Of a DNA stretch of 49,854 nt, positions 17,201 through 24,369 are shown one piece after another. Positions within the stretch are counted from its first letter, which is position 1, and the number at the start of each line of letters is the position of its first letter. The stretch is from Firmicutes bacterium UBA6806 (GTDB lineage Bacteria > Bacillota > Clostridia > Peptostreptococcales > Acidaminobacteraceae), in the NCBI GenBank assembly GCA_002452745.1, contig DKFC01000061.1:1-49854 (forward strand), in the 5' to 3' direction. The notes beneath the pieces are model-generated. The model was not told where the DNA came from. It worked only from the letters and a program-made list of their open reading frames with translations, and did no database searches. Both the position numbers and the translations under genes were made by a program.

Positions 17201-18791
17201 ATTGATTTAGCAAACTCATACCATGTGTATGTCCAATGAAAATTGCAGGAATAGTTCCTGTCTCATCAGGGTAAGCCATGCTTACCATAGCTTCGCCACC
17301 ATCTTCGTGGTTGAACACTATGACACCCACCGCACCATTATTTTGTGCATTCGTAATTTTGTCAGTAAAGCCAATCGCACCTCTTTGAATCAGTGCAATC
17401 TTACCTGTGACATCTTTTCCTGCAAAATCCTCTGTCTGTCCCAAATTGCAGTCGACATAAGAGACAGCACCAGAATCAAACACTTCTATTGGATCAAATC
17501 TGCCCGCAGGAGAAAAATTAATTTTAGTTCCGTCTGCCGCAGACATATATGAGAGCATGGCATACATGTTCTCAATAGACGCCACTGAAAGTGTCCCTGT
17601 TCCAGCACTTGGACTTCCAAGTAACCCTGTATCAGGATTCCACGCTAATGGTGGATAGCCGTCTGCATGTCCCTCTCCAAAATGACCTGAGTTTCCAGCG
17701 CTCACAGCAACGATGATGCCATAGGCCTTTGCCTTATTAACCGCTTGTTGTTCAGGATCATTATCGTTTGTAAATCCGGCAGTTGCACCTAAACTCATGT
17801 TGATGACGTCTGCACCAAGTAAAATCGCATCTTCGATTCCTGCTACGATATCGTCTTCATACGCATACTCATCATCGTCACTAAACACTTTCATCATAGC
17901 TATCTGCGCATTTGGAGCAACGCCCTTCATAGACGACCCATTTGCGCCAACGGTTCCTGACACGTGCATACCATGCATAGAGGCCTGAGGTTTACTCATA
18001 TCAGCTTTGACAACTGTATCGATATCTGCATAGTCAAATCCGTAAGGCACTTTCAATGATTGGTACACTTTAGAAAAGTCAACACTTCCTCCGCCAGCAT
18101 TTTCTTTCTCGACCGCAAATGCTTCTGAGGCAAAATCTTTTGTGTTTATGAGGTTTGCAATATCAGCAGCTTGATACTTAGGAACAACACCATTATCCAG
18201 TGCCAAGTCAGCATGTGATGGGTCTATGCCTGAATCGAGAACTGCAACCAACATACCCTCTCCTGTATAGTCCAGATTCCAAGTTTCAGGTGCATAGACC
18301 ATGTCATTTCCTGTTGGATCTGGATTTTTCCCAGTCGGTGTCGTCGGAATAGCATACTTATGCGCAATGTGGACACTCTTCACATTTGGAAGATTTTGAA
18401 TTTCTTCGATATCCGCTATTTCGATATCAGCACTGAAACCGTTGAATACTTTTGTATATGTATGACGGTAATCTGCTTCAATCCCATTTTTGTCAATTGA
18501 CTGCTTGACAGAGTTCTGAGTGTATATCAATTTTTGAACTTCACTCATAACTTGATTGTCACCAAGACTTTTTAATTTAACCCCTTGACTGATTGCCTGA
18601 TCAATAACAGGCGAACCACTTACTTCTACAATAACCCTGACTTTTTCATCAGAATAATCAGAGCTAATGCTGGTTGTAGTGCTTATCTTATTTTCAATCC
18701 CTGGAATAGACGTCACACCAAAGGCCATTGAAAAACTAGAAACAACCATTAGGAATGTCAATACTAACGACAAAACCTTTCTCTTTTTCAT
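14268..18791 (-). CDS. Cell-surface subtilisin (S8 peptidase, lactocepin-like) with PA domain and three C-terminal SLH domains
   Basis: A 1507-residue secreted serine protease. Signal peptide MKKRKVLSLVLTFLMVVSSF, an I9-type propeptide (about residues 40-130), and a catalytic domain with Asp in VAVLDSGIDPSHADL (about 184), His in SMHGMHVSGTVGAN (about 275) and Ser in GTSMAAPHVAGG (about 592). A PA domain (GKIALIQRGAIGFTDK) is inserted before the Ser. Then come Fn3-like and FlgD-Ig-like beta domains, as in lactocepin and C5a peptidase, and a Ser/Gly/Thr-rich linker (about 1090-1125). After a further beta region, three SLH repeats bear ITRAE, ITREE and ATRAE. It should sit on the wall by SLH binding to a secondary polymer. 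The frame extends 18 codons upstream, but GGGAGG before the ATG at 18791 decides the start. Possible substrates are peptides or other S-layer proteins. Confidence 0.93.
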   Translation of the reverse strand: MKKRKVLSLVLTFLMVVSSFSMAFGVTSIPGIENKISTTTSISSDYSDEKVRVIVEVSGSPVIDQAISQGVKLKSLGDNQVMSEVQKLIYTQNSVKQSIDKNGIEADYRHTYTKVFNGFSADIEIADIEEIQNLPNVKSVHIAHKYAIPTTPTGKNPDPTGNDMVYAPETWNLDYTGEGMLVAVLDSGIDPSHADLALDNGVVPKYQAADIANLINTKDFASEAFAVEKENAGGGSVDFSKVYQSLKVPYGFDYADIDTVVKADMSKPQASMHGMHVSGTVGANGSSMKGVAPNAQIAMMKVFSDDDEYAYEDDIVAGIEDAILLGADVINMSLGATAGFTNDNDPEQQAVNKAKAYGIIVAVSAGNSGHFGEGHADGYPPLAWNPDTGLLGSPSAGTGTLSVASIENMYAMLSYMSAADGTKINFSPAGRFDPIEVFDSGAVSYVDCNLGQTEDFAGKDVTGKIALIQRGAIGFTDKITNAQNNGAVGVIVFNHEDGGEAMVSMAYPDETGTIPAIFIGHTHGMSLLNQSTKTVEFNPNFVASFTNPGAGEMSDFTSWGPTPSLEFKPEITAPGGDIYSLLNDNKYGTMSGTSMAAPHVAGGAALILEYIDKNISGVSGIERSRLAKRLLMSTSIPVDAPDGIHYSPRRQGAGMMDLKSAVTTDVYTIGDINESKVSLKQIDDEQFSFDVTLKNIGTKDHEFVISADALTDGNIEEAFNSSEAVEITGAKITVSGFAVRLASTTSGAVIVTDKNTAVNGNLATQNIINARKAIDTAGNKVAVVKVTSGSSTVITVNVDLRDSITGKAFSNGYYDNGMFVDGFVQFISTDENNYNPTVGLPYMGFYGNWAKLPILDEDIFNSGMSYFGAEGPVYVYPTSGGNSASYLGYNDVTEVADPSYIAISPDGDNYKDNIAGLLSFIRNSKYLNVQILDSDKHSLGYISLNQILDVRKHYEDSSGLTPYYFPAGEYASLVWDGKINGTKVKDGQYYYAVEVVADYPNATAQIKEYPVFVDTTKPVINSVSKANSTMTITSTDNHKVMAYVVKDSSNKTLATLATNQISYSNISASSVILYAVDYAGNMSNGYSVTLKSSSSSSGGSGGGGAVGGGSSSSGTTSGTTTTPATPTVDKPVSVDNTKLSVSVNQGVAKVTVDSQTLIKAAEGMAVDEKPVVVINLTEAAMNAPKQQMVLPSAAMNALKTKGAAVTVVGKGIKFRLDAAYSAGSSGDVTIEMSSNNEANYKLAVGEKSIGMAYDLNVLANGVKVKSFDIKPEITLDLPKGTANPGEISAYVQNEDGTWESVMTYYDDKTGQVKFKAPHFSTYALIRYSKTFDDIKTHWAKTYIEEMASKHVTTGITASTFAPDRTITRAEFAVMALKTTGEFEKSSTSFTDVPSSKWYAPYLGKAKDLGLIEADSNGKFRPDDNITREEMAVIIAKTHAYINNLTISHNTKNIMFSDGGKISAAASDYVKYVEENDIVSGYPDKSFKPGNTATRAEALTMIYNMLKK

Positions 18792-18854
18792 TAATTTTCC
18801 TCCCATCAAATAGTTTCTGTGTGAAATGTTAATTTTTCGAAACACAGTAAATGT

Positions 18855-18882
18855 ATTATACTCCCAAAAAAAGCATTGTAAA
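18855..18882 (-). promoter_or_regulatory. Promoter of the SLH subtilisin gene
   Basis: TTTACA (18877-18882; 5 of 6), a 16-base spacer and a perfect TATAAT (18855-18860). The leader is about 57 bases long, ending in GGGAGG. Confidence 0.65.
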
Positions 18883-18911
18883 GACTATGTATAAATTTTT
18901 TTTTACGGATG

Positions 18912-18933
18912 GTTCATGTTTTGTTCACGTTTT
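18912..18933. repeat. Two tandem 11-base direct repeats between divergent promoters
   Basis: GTTCATGTTTT (18912-18922) is followed at once by GTTCACGTTTT (18923-18933), 10 of 11 identical. They are flanked by ACGGAT (18905-18910) and its inverted copy ATCCGT (18936-18941). One-turn tandem repeats about 30 bases upstream of the protease -35 fit a binding site for an OmpR/PhoB-type response regulator. No such regulator is in the window. Confidence 0.5.
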
Positions 18934-19025
18934 TAATCCGTCCTCCTTTTTATAAAAAATACAGTGATAGATGTTCTGTATTTCAATAACTCTATTTAAT
19001 ACTCAGTTAATTGACTAAGTCCTGA

Positions 19026-19053
19026 TTTTCACCTAAAATAGAATAGATATAGT
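19026..19053 (+). promoter_or_regulatory. Promoter of the TPR ligase-like gene
   Basis: TTTTCA (19026-19031; 4 of 6), a 16-base spacer and TATAGT (19048-19053; 5 of 6). The ATG at 19084 follows with a GGAG site. Confidence 0.5.
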
Positions 19054-19083
19054 AATATTTATAAAGACGACTGGAGATTAAAA

Positions 19084-21885
19084 ATGATTGAAAAACTCAA
19101 ATGGATTATCCTATGCATCATATTGGTTATTTCACCAATTTTCAAGGGCTTGTTTTTTTATAGTGATATGGTAGTTTTTATTCCGGTACTCTCTCTCTTA
19201 ATTGGGACAGATATCATTTTCGCAAGGCACAAATTGTCTTCATGGAAAGTTTCACTACCACTCATCTCTCTATTGGTTATGATTGGAACCTACAGCCTCA
19301 CCATCCTTTTAGGCAGTAGTGTCAGTGTAGGGGATACAATATTTGAAATAACGAAACTATTGTTTATCACGATACTCTTTATATGGATTAAAATGAGATT
19401 TATATCCGATGAACTTCCAACTTTACTAAAGATTGTTGTATTTGGAACCACACTCAGTTCAATAATTGGGGTCATTGCTGTAACCGGATTAATTAACCTT
19501 CCAGATGCGTTTTTAGATACACGATTTACAGGTACCTTTGAATATGCAAATGCATTTGCAGCATATCTTCTTGTTGGGACAACGTTAACTGCATTTTTAT
19601 ATACAAAACAAACTAATATAAAAGGAAAATTAATTTTTTCTGCTGCAGGGTTTTCACAGTTTATTATACTAATTTTTACTTACTCTCGTGGGGCGTGGCT
19701 GCTGCTGCCTGTTGCAGTTTTATTATCTATTTTTATTTTAAAAGCGCATAGTAGAATTCAGTATCTTCTTTATATAGTTGGCCAAATTGTAATAACAGCT
19801 TTACTTAGTAAAGCCTTTTACACCGCTAATATGGAAAACCTCGCAATGAAACCAAAGACGCTTGGCATTTTCGTTTTAGGCGTTTTCCTTATTCTCATTT
19901 ACACCGTTATCGTCCATAAAGTTTTCTCGAAAGTATTTAATGAAAATCTAAATTTAAATCTACGAGTCCTACTTCCAATTTCAGTTGTCATTGTTGTAAT
20001 GGCAGGTTTAATTGTAACTTTAGAGCAACCACTCATTGAGGATTTAACAGGAAATGAAAATATTGTGAAAAATTCTGTTACCCGGGTTATTGATAAAGTC
20101 GTCTCTGGTGAAAACTACACGGTTTCATTTGATGTAAGTATTCCCACATCAGCTAAAACGCCTCTAATTGAATCTCCTAATAAGCCTTGGGGAATCAGCA
20201 TCCAAAGTATTGATATGCAAGGTGTTTCTAAAAATATTCCACTAGATTACGATTTTGCTAATTCAGGATCATTTAACCTGCACTTTAAAACATTTGAAGA
20301 TACAGAACAACTTAAATTTACTTTTGCAGTGGGTTATCCCAACCAAAAAGTATCACTTTCAAATGTTAAACTTATCAGTGAATCAGGCGACAATGCCCGA
20401 ATCAAAGTTAGCTACCGCTTTATTCCTGAATTTATCATTTCTCGTATAAACAGTATTAGTTTAAATGAGAAAGTTTCAGTTGGAAGCAGACTTGTAACCT
20501 ATAAAGATATGTTTTCTATCTTTAAATCCCAGCCGCTTATCGGAAGTGGTAGCAACGCTTGGGATGCACTTTATCCTCAGTACCAATCGGAGCTTTACTA
20601 CACTGCAATCATTCACAACTATCCTGCCCAACTGTTGGTTGAATTAGGGGTTTTAGGCGGTTTAGCATTTGTTTTCATCATTTTGACTTTGATTTATAGC
20701 CTTTTCTACTACAGAAAACAAAATGACCTATGCGCAGGCATTTCTCTTTCAGCACTTTTGCTTTTGGGACATAGTATCATTGACTTTGACATGGCTTTTC
20801 TATCTTTACTCATGCTTTTATGGATTCTTTTGGGAATTATGCCTTTGCCAAACAAGCTAACATTTGGCAGGGACTTTGATAAAAAATCAGTTTCACTGAC
20901 CTTTGCTTTGCTAATTATATTGCTCATTCCATTAGCATCCAATTTTTCATTCGCTATAGCTGATGAAGAGTATAGTACTGCTGTTGGATTTAAATCTGCT
21001 CAAGATTTTGACTCTGCAATTTTACACTATAGAAAAGCCACTCAATTCAATCCATTTAAGGTTTCCTATCGCTATGAACTTGCTGATATGCTCCATGCCA
21101 AAACAAGTTCTACTGGTGATACTAGTTTCTCAGAAGAATCAAAAACAGTTCTCGAAAAGGCCTATAAATATGCGCCGTTTGATATGAATGTCTTAAAATT
21201 TATGATTGACAACAACATTATTCTAGGTGATTTTGACAGAGCAATCGCTCTCTCTGATGAATTGATTAAAGCCGCTCCACTCAGGCAAGATCCTTATGAT
21301 ATTCAAGTAAATGCATGTCTTACCATGGGTGAATTTTTCTTTGATAGAGGTGATTTAAAAAAATCCACCACTTACTATAGATATCCCGAAAAAGGCGTTT
21401 ATGAGCGTTTATCAAAGAATAGAGATTCGCAAGTAAAAACACTCTTTAGCAAATCTTATATGAACATCATGCAAAAGATGGAGCTCGTTTACTTGAGTAT
21501 CGAAGAACCTGACAAATTATTGAATCTACCTTCGCTACAGTTTGTATCGCTTTTCTTCTTTGATGTTAATTATGATGATATCCCTGATGACTGGACTCTC
21601 TCTGGAAATCGCTTGACAATTGCGGCAAACCTCAAGCCAAATCAATACTATGAAATTCAGATTCCAACTGAAATTGAGTCATCAGAAACAACCGATATGC
21701 TCTCTATTATTTCTGCTTCTGGAAGTGAAAGCGAAATAACTATTGAAAATCAACTCACAGATCACGGAACTTTTATTTATTCAATAAAAACATCCGAATC
21801 ATATCATCCTGAGAATCACAAATTTTCGATTCCATATGAGCACTTAGATTCAATCAAATCTTTTGAATTATATAGTATACAGTAA
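19084..21885 (+). CDS. O-antigen ligase/polymerase (Wzy_C) family protein with inserted domain, TPRs and C-terminal beta domain
   Basis: A 933-residue membrane protein. About 12 helices carry the family Arg in TYSRGAWLLLPVAV (near residue 200) and the family His in AIIHNYPAQLLVELG (near residue 515). A beta-sandwich-like insert of about 140 residues (about 335-475, with YTVSFDVSIP and SFNLHFKTFED) looks like a carbohydrate-binding module. After the last helix (about residue 625) come TPR-like helical pairs (FDSAILHYRKATQFNP, DFDRAIALSDELIKAAP). The protein ends in a roughly 110-residue beta domain opened by DVNYDDIPDDW, a DxNxDxxPDxW turn seen in Ca-binding or carbohydrate-binding modules. 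It probably transfers or polymerises lipid-linked glycan outside the membrane; the added modules may choose acceptors. It diverges from the SLH subtilisin gene, with which it shares an upstream region. ATG with GGAG. Confidence 0.82.
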   Translation: MIEKLKWIILCIILVISPIFKGLFFYSDMVVFIPVLSLLIGTDIIFARHKLSSWKVSLPLISLLVMIGTYSLTILLGSSVSVGDTIFEITKLLFITILFIWIKMRFISDELPTLLKIVVFGTTLSSIIGVIAVTGLINLPDAFLDTRFTGTFEYANAFAAYLLVGTTLTAFLYTKQTNIKGKLIFSAAGFSQFIILIFTYSRGAWLLLPVAVLLSIFILKAHSRIQYLLYIVGQIVITALLSKAFYTANMENLAMKPKTLGIFVLGVFLILIYTVIVHKVFSKVFNENLNLNLRVLLPISVVIVVMAGLIVTLEQPLIEDLTGNENIVKNSVTRVIDKVVSGENYTVSFDVSIPTSAKTPLIESPNKPWGISIQSIDMQGVSKNIPLDYDFANSGSFNLHFKTFEDTEQLKFTFAVGYPNQKVSLSNVKLISESGDNARIKVSYRFIPEFIISRINSISLNEKVSVGSRLVTYKDMFSIFKSQPLIGSGSNAWDALYPQYQSELYYTAIIHNYPAQLLVELGVLGGLAFVFIILTLIYSLFYYRKQNDLCAGISLSALLLLGHSIIDFDMAFLSLLMLLWILLGIMPLPNKLTFGRDFDKKSVSLTFALLIILLIPLASNFSFAIADEEYSTAVGFKSAQDFDSAILHYRKATQFNPFKVSYRYELADMLHAKTSSTGDTSFSEESKTVLEKAYKYAPFDMNVLKFMIDNNIILGDFDRAIALSDELIKAAPLRQDPYDIQVNACLTMGEFFFDRGDLKKSTTYYRYPEKGVYERLSKNRDSQVKTLFSKSYMNIMQKMELVYLSIEEPDKLLNLPSLQFVSLFFFDVNYDDIPDDWTLSGNRLTIAANLKPNQYYEIQIPTEIESSETTDMLSIISASGSESEITIENQLTDHGTFIYSIKTSESYHPENHKFSIPYEHLDSIKSFELYSIQ

Positions 21886-21889
21886 TTAT

Positions 21890-21941
21890 GCAATAAAAAA
21901 AGACACCCGTGCCTCATAGCACTGGTGTCCTTTTTTATTGC
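21890..21941. terminator. Bidirectional terminator between TPR ligase-like gene and TolC-family gene
   Basis: A 23-base arm (21890-21912) pairs with 21919-21941 with two mismatches. The arms begin GCAATAAAAAA and carry GACACC/GGTGTC, so A and T tracts flank the GC-rich core on both sides. It serves both convergent genes. Confidence 0.88.
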
Positions 21942-21953
21942 ATATTATTTTCA

Positions 21954-23084
21954 TTAATAAAATCTCAAGAAGTCTCTATAAGCCTTATAGAATTCGTTCA
22001 AAGCGTCTGTAAGAGCATTTTCTGCACTTGTAAGATTTTGTTGAACTTTCATAACGTCTAAATTTGTCGCCATGCCATTATCAGCCATCAATTTTGTATT
22101 TTCAAGTGTATTTTGTACCATTTCTATCTTGTTTTTCATAAGTTGAATATCTATAAATGCACTCTTTAAGTTATTATAATCAATATTCACTTGGTACCTT
22201 ATCTCTTTGGATTTCTTATTGATTTCAAATTCATTGTCTTCAATATTTGAGTTATAATTTTCATAAGCGCTAACTGTACTTGGATCAAGACGTTCGACTT
22301 TTTTCATCTGCTCGTATTTTTCATTATTTTCTTGAAGATTGAGCAGTTCATTGCTATTTTCTAGGTTTACTTCTTTTACGCGTTCCAAATCAATTGTATT
22401 GATATCTATATATTGTGGCACCATTACCGACTCTAAATTTGAGGTATTCGGAGTATAAGCCGACTCTAAGTCATTTGTAATCAAATAGTTAAAGTCTATC
22501 AGCATCAAATCTAAATCTCTCTTAGCGCTATCAAGATTATTCTTTGCCGTTTGAAGAGCTAATTCATAGCTTCTCAAATCATTTTCTATAATCTGTCCAA
22601 CTTTTAATTCTAGGTTTTTTTGATCGTATTCATTTTGAGCTACATTTAAACTTTCTTCTAAAAGTTCAATGCTATTGCTTTGCTTTACGTATTTTACATA
22701 AAAGTCTAGAACCTCTTGCTTTAAATCAAATGTCCTATCATCCAATGTTCTTTGCATTGTATTGAGTGTACTTCTAGAAGTGACTGGATCTACATAAACA
22801 TGAGTAGCTCTCTCATTAATCTTGTCTTCATTTTCAAACATAAAATCTTTTAATCTTGAAGATTCATTGTCAACTTCTTCAATAATAACCTTTTGTATTT
22901 CAATCTTGTCACGAAGAGTTTGTAACTCTTGATTTTTTTCAAGTAATAGATTAACCGCCTCATCATAAGAAATCGACGTTTGTTCCTGTTTTACGACTTC
23001 TTGAGTACTGCTTTCAGCTGTTTCTCCAAAAGCAATTACTTGAAACATTAATAAAAATGCCATCAAAAGGCCTAATTTCTTCAT
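21954..23084 (-). CDS. TolC-family protein (export tunnel), short
   Basis: A 376-residue exported protein: signal peptide MKKLGLLMAFLLMFQVIAFG, then two TolC-type repeats of long amphipathic helices. The end of each repeat has the family pattern: LELKVGQIIENDLRSYELAL (about 158-177) and MADNGMATNLDVMKVQQN (about 333-350), each followed by heptad helix. In E. coli TolC the outer-membrane beta-strands lie between the paired helices. Here the equivalent loops (about 84-112 and 262-286) are short and charged and show no clear beta hairpin. With the adaptor and RND pump genes upstream it should form the outer part of a tripartite exporter. It is last in the operon, 10 bases after the sister gene, with an AGGAGG-type ribosome site. 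Confidence 0.8.
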   Translation of the reverse strand: MKKLGLLMAFLLMFQVIAFGETAESSTQEVVKQEQTSISYDEAVNLLLEKNQELQTLRDKIEIQKVIIEEVDNESSRLKDFMFENEDKINERATHVYVDPVTSRSTLNTMQRTLDDRTFDLKQEVLDFYVKYVKQSNSIELLEESLNVAQNEYDQKNLELKVGQIIENDLRSYELALQTAKNNLDSAKRDLDLMLIDFNYLITNDLESAYTPNTSNLESVMVPQYIDINTIDLERVKEVNLENSNELLNLQENNEKYEQMKKVERLDPSTVSAYENYNSNIEDNEFEINKKSKEIRYQVNIDYNNLKSAFIDIQLMKNKIEMVQNTLENTKLMADNGMATNLDVMKVQQNLTSAENALTDALNEFYKAYRDFLRFY

Positions 23085-23094
23085 AATTTCCTCC

Positions 23095-24294
23095 CTAAAT
23101 TTCTATTCCAAAGTAAATTAAAAGCTCTAATTTCTGTCCGATTAAAAACTGATTTGTTTCCAAACTCTTTTTTTGCAATTCAGACTGAAACACCTTGAGC
23201 TCATAGCCCATTCTGTCTGTGTCAACAACCAGACCCAACGATTCCATATTTTCCAATTTTTTGAGCATTGACTTGTTATATGCTATCTCAATATCAGCAG
23301 CCTTCAATGAATCTTCAATTGTATTGAGTTCACTTAACTCACTTTTCAATTTGTTATAAATTGTCTTCTTAGCTGTATCTATGTCATTTTGGTTGGTTAA
23401 AACCCTAATTTCATGATCCTTAATATCGGATTTTAAAACTACGGAACGATACAAGTCAATATAATTTCCCTCGTACTCCAAAGCCTCTCTTACGCGATTC
23501 AAATCGGCAAGATTCTGACTTAACTCAATTGCTGAATCATAATATGTTCCCAAATTATCTGAGTTAAAATCACTCAATGTAAACGTAGGGAGTTGTATTT
23601 CATAGTTTTTTCCCTCGTCATATGTTGACATTGAAAGAATAGTGTCTTTCAAAGCATCTTTACTGAGCGAAAGTTGTTCCCGTTCCAGTTTTAAATTCTC
23701 AAGTTCGAGACGAGAATTATCTTCATCTCTTTTGGTCAAAAGTCCAAGCCTTACTTTATCTTGTATTGTCGCATCTAGTTTTTTTGTTCTTTCAATCATT
23801 TTATCGTACAGCTCAATTTTTTCGGAAAGGAGCTTATAATTTAAAACGTATTGATCTGCTGCATTGCTTAGCTTTGCTTCAACCATATTCTGCGTAATTT
23901 CGAGATGGTTGAGTTGAACTTTATAATTTTCTATTGATACAAAGTTAGGAAATGCATATTCATAATATTTACCTGATCTCATTGTATCATTTTGTTTCCC
24001 AGTAGTTGTATCTTTGAGCCACACAATATAATAGACATTGAGGTCATAGGTATCTATGCCTCTTCCAATGTCTGCTTGCGCATCTTTCAGCGTCCTTAAA
24101 TCTGTTGAATTTTCAATAAATGACTGCTTTAGCTTATCAAGGCCTATCACTTCAACTGCATTCTCATCATTTACACCTTGCGTGGTTGATGTATCTGAAA
24201 AGCCCGGAACGGAAATAGAAGCCGCTATTAGAAAGACCGCAACACCTTTTATCGCATTTTTTTTACACGATTTCCACCATTTTGTTTTAAACAT
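23095..24294 (-). CDS. TolC-family protein (export tunnel), second copy
   Basis: A 399-residue exported protein. A basic N-terminus and hydrophobic stretch (GVAVFLIAASISVPG) form a signal peptide. The rest is long helices in two halves: residues about 50-85 plus 120-225, and 250-280 plus 300-395. The repeat signatures are DKVRLGLLTKRDEDNSRLEL (about 179-198) and ESLGLVVDTDRMGYELKVFQ (about 351-370). The first loop (about 83-122) is aromatic and could hold one beta hairpin (LNVYYIVWL, YYEYAFPNFV). The second (about 275-298) is short and polar. It is only distantly similar to its neighbour, so the tunnel could be a mixed trimer. Start ATG with GGAGGGAG. A strong hairpin separates it from the pump gene upstream. 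Confidence 0.75.
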   Translation of the reverse strand: MFKTKWWKSCKKNAIKGVAVFLIAASISVPGFSDTSTTQGVNDENAVEVIGLDKLKQSFIENSTDLRTLKDAQADIGRGIDTYDLNVYYIVWLKDTTTGKQNDTMRSGKYYEYAFPNFVSIENYKVQLNHLEITQNMVEAKLSNAADQYVLNYKLLSEKIELYDKMIERTKKLDATIQDKVRLGLLTKRDEDNSRLELENLKLEREQLSLSKDALKDTILSMSTYDEGKNYEIQLPTFTLSDFNSDNLGTYYDSAIELSQNLADLNRVREALEYEGNYIDLYRSVVLKSDIKDHEIRVLTNQNDIDTAKKTIYNKLKSELSELNTIEDSLKAADIEIAYNKSMLKKLENMESLGLVVDTDRMGYELKVFQSELQKKSLETNQFLIGQKLELLIYFGIEI

Positions 24295-24321
24295 ACTCCC
24301 TCCAATACTTTTCTACGAACA

Positions 24322-24350
24322 ACAAAAATGAGTTTCCCACTCATTTTTGT
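24322..24350. terminator. Perfect 11-pair hairpin between RND pump and TolC genes
   Basis: ACAAAAATGAG (24322-24332) pairs perfectly with CTCATTTTTGT (24340-24350) around a 7-base loop. It lies 19 bases past the pump stop and 27 bases before the TolC-family ATG. The T run is inside the stem, so it may be an attenuator or an RNA processing and stability element more than a full stop. Confidence 0.6.
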
Positions 24351-24369
24351 CATCTTAAGAAATTTTTAC

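Noticed and set aside
18792..18845. Upstream start for the SLH subtilisin
   Set aside because: The extra 18 residues precede a standard signal peptide, and GGGAGG directly serves the ATG at 18791.
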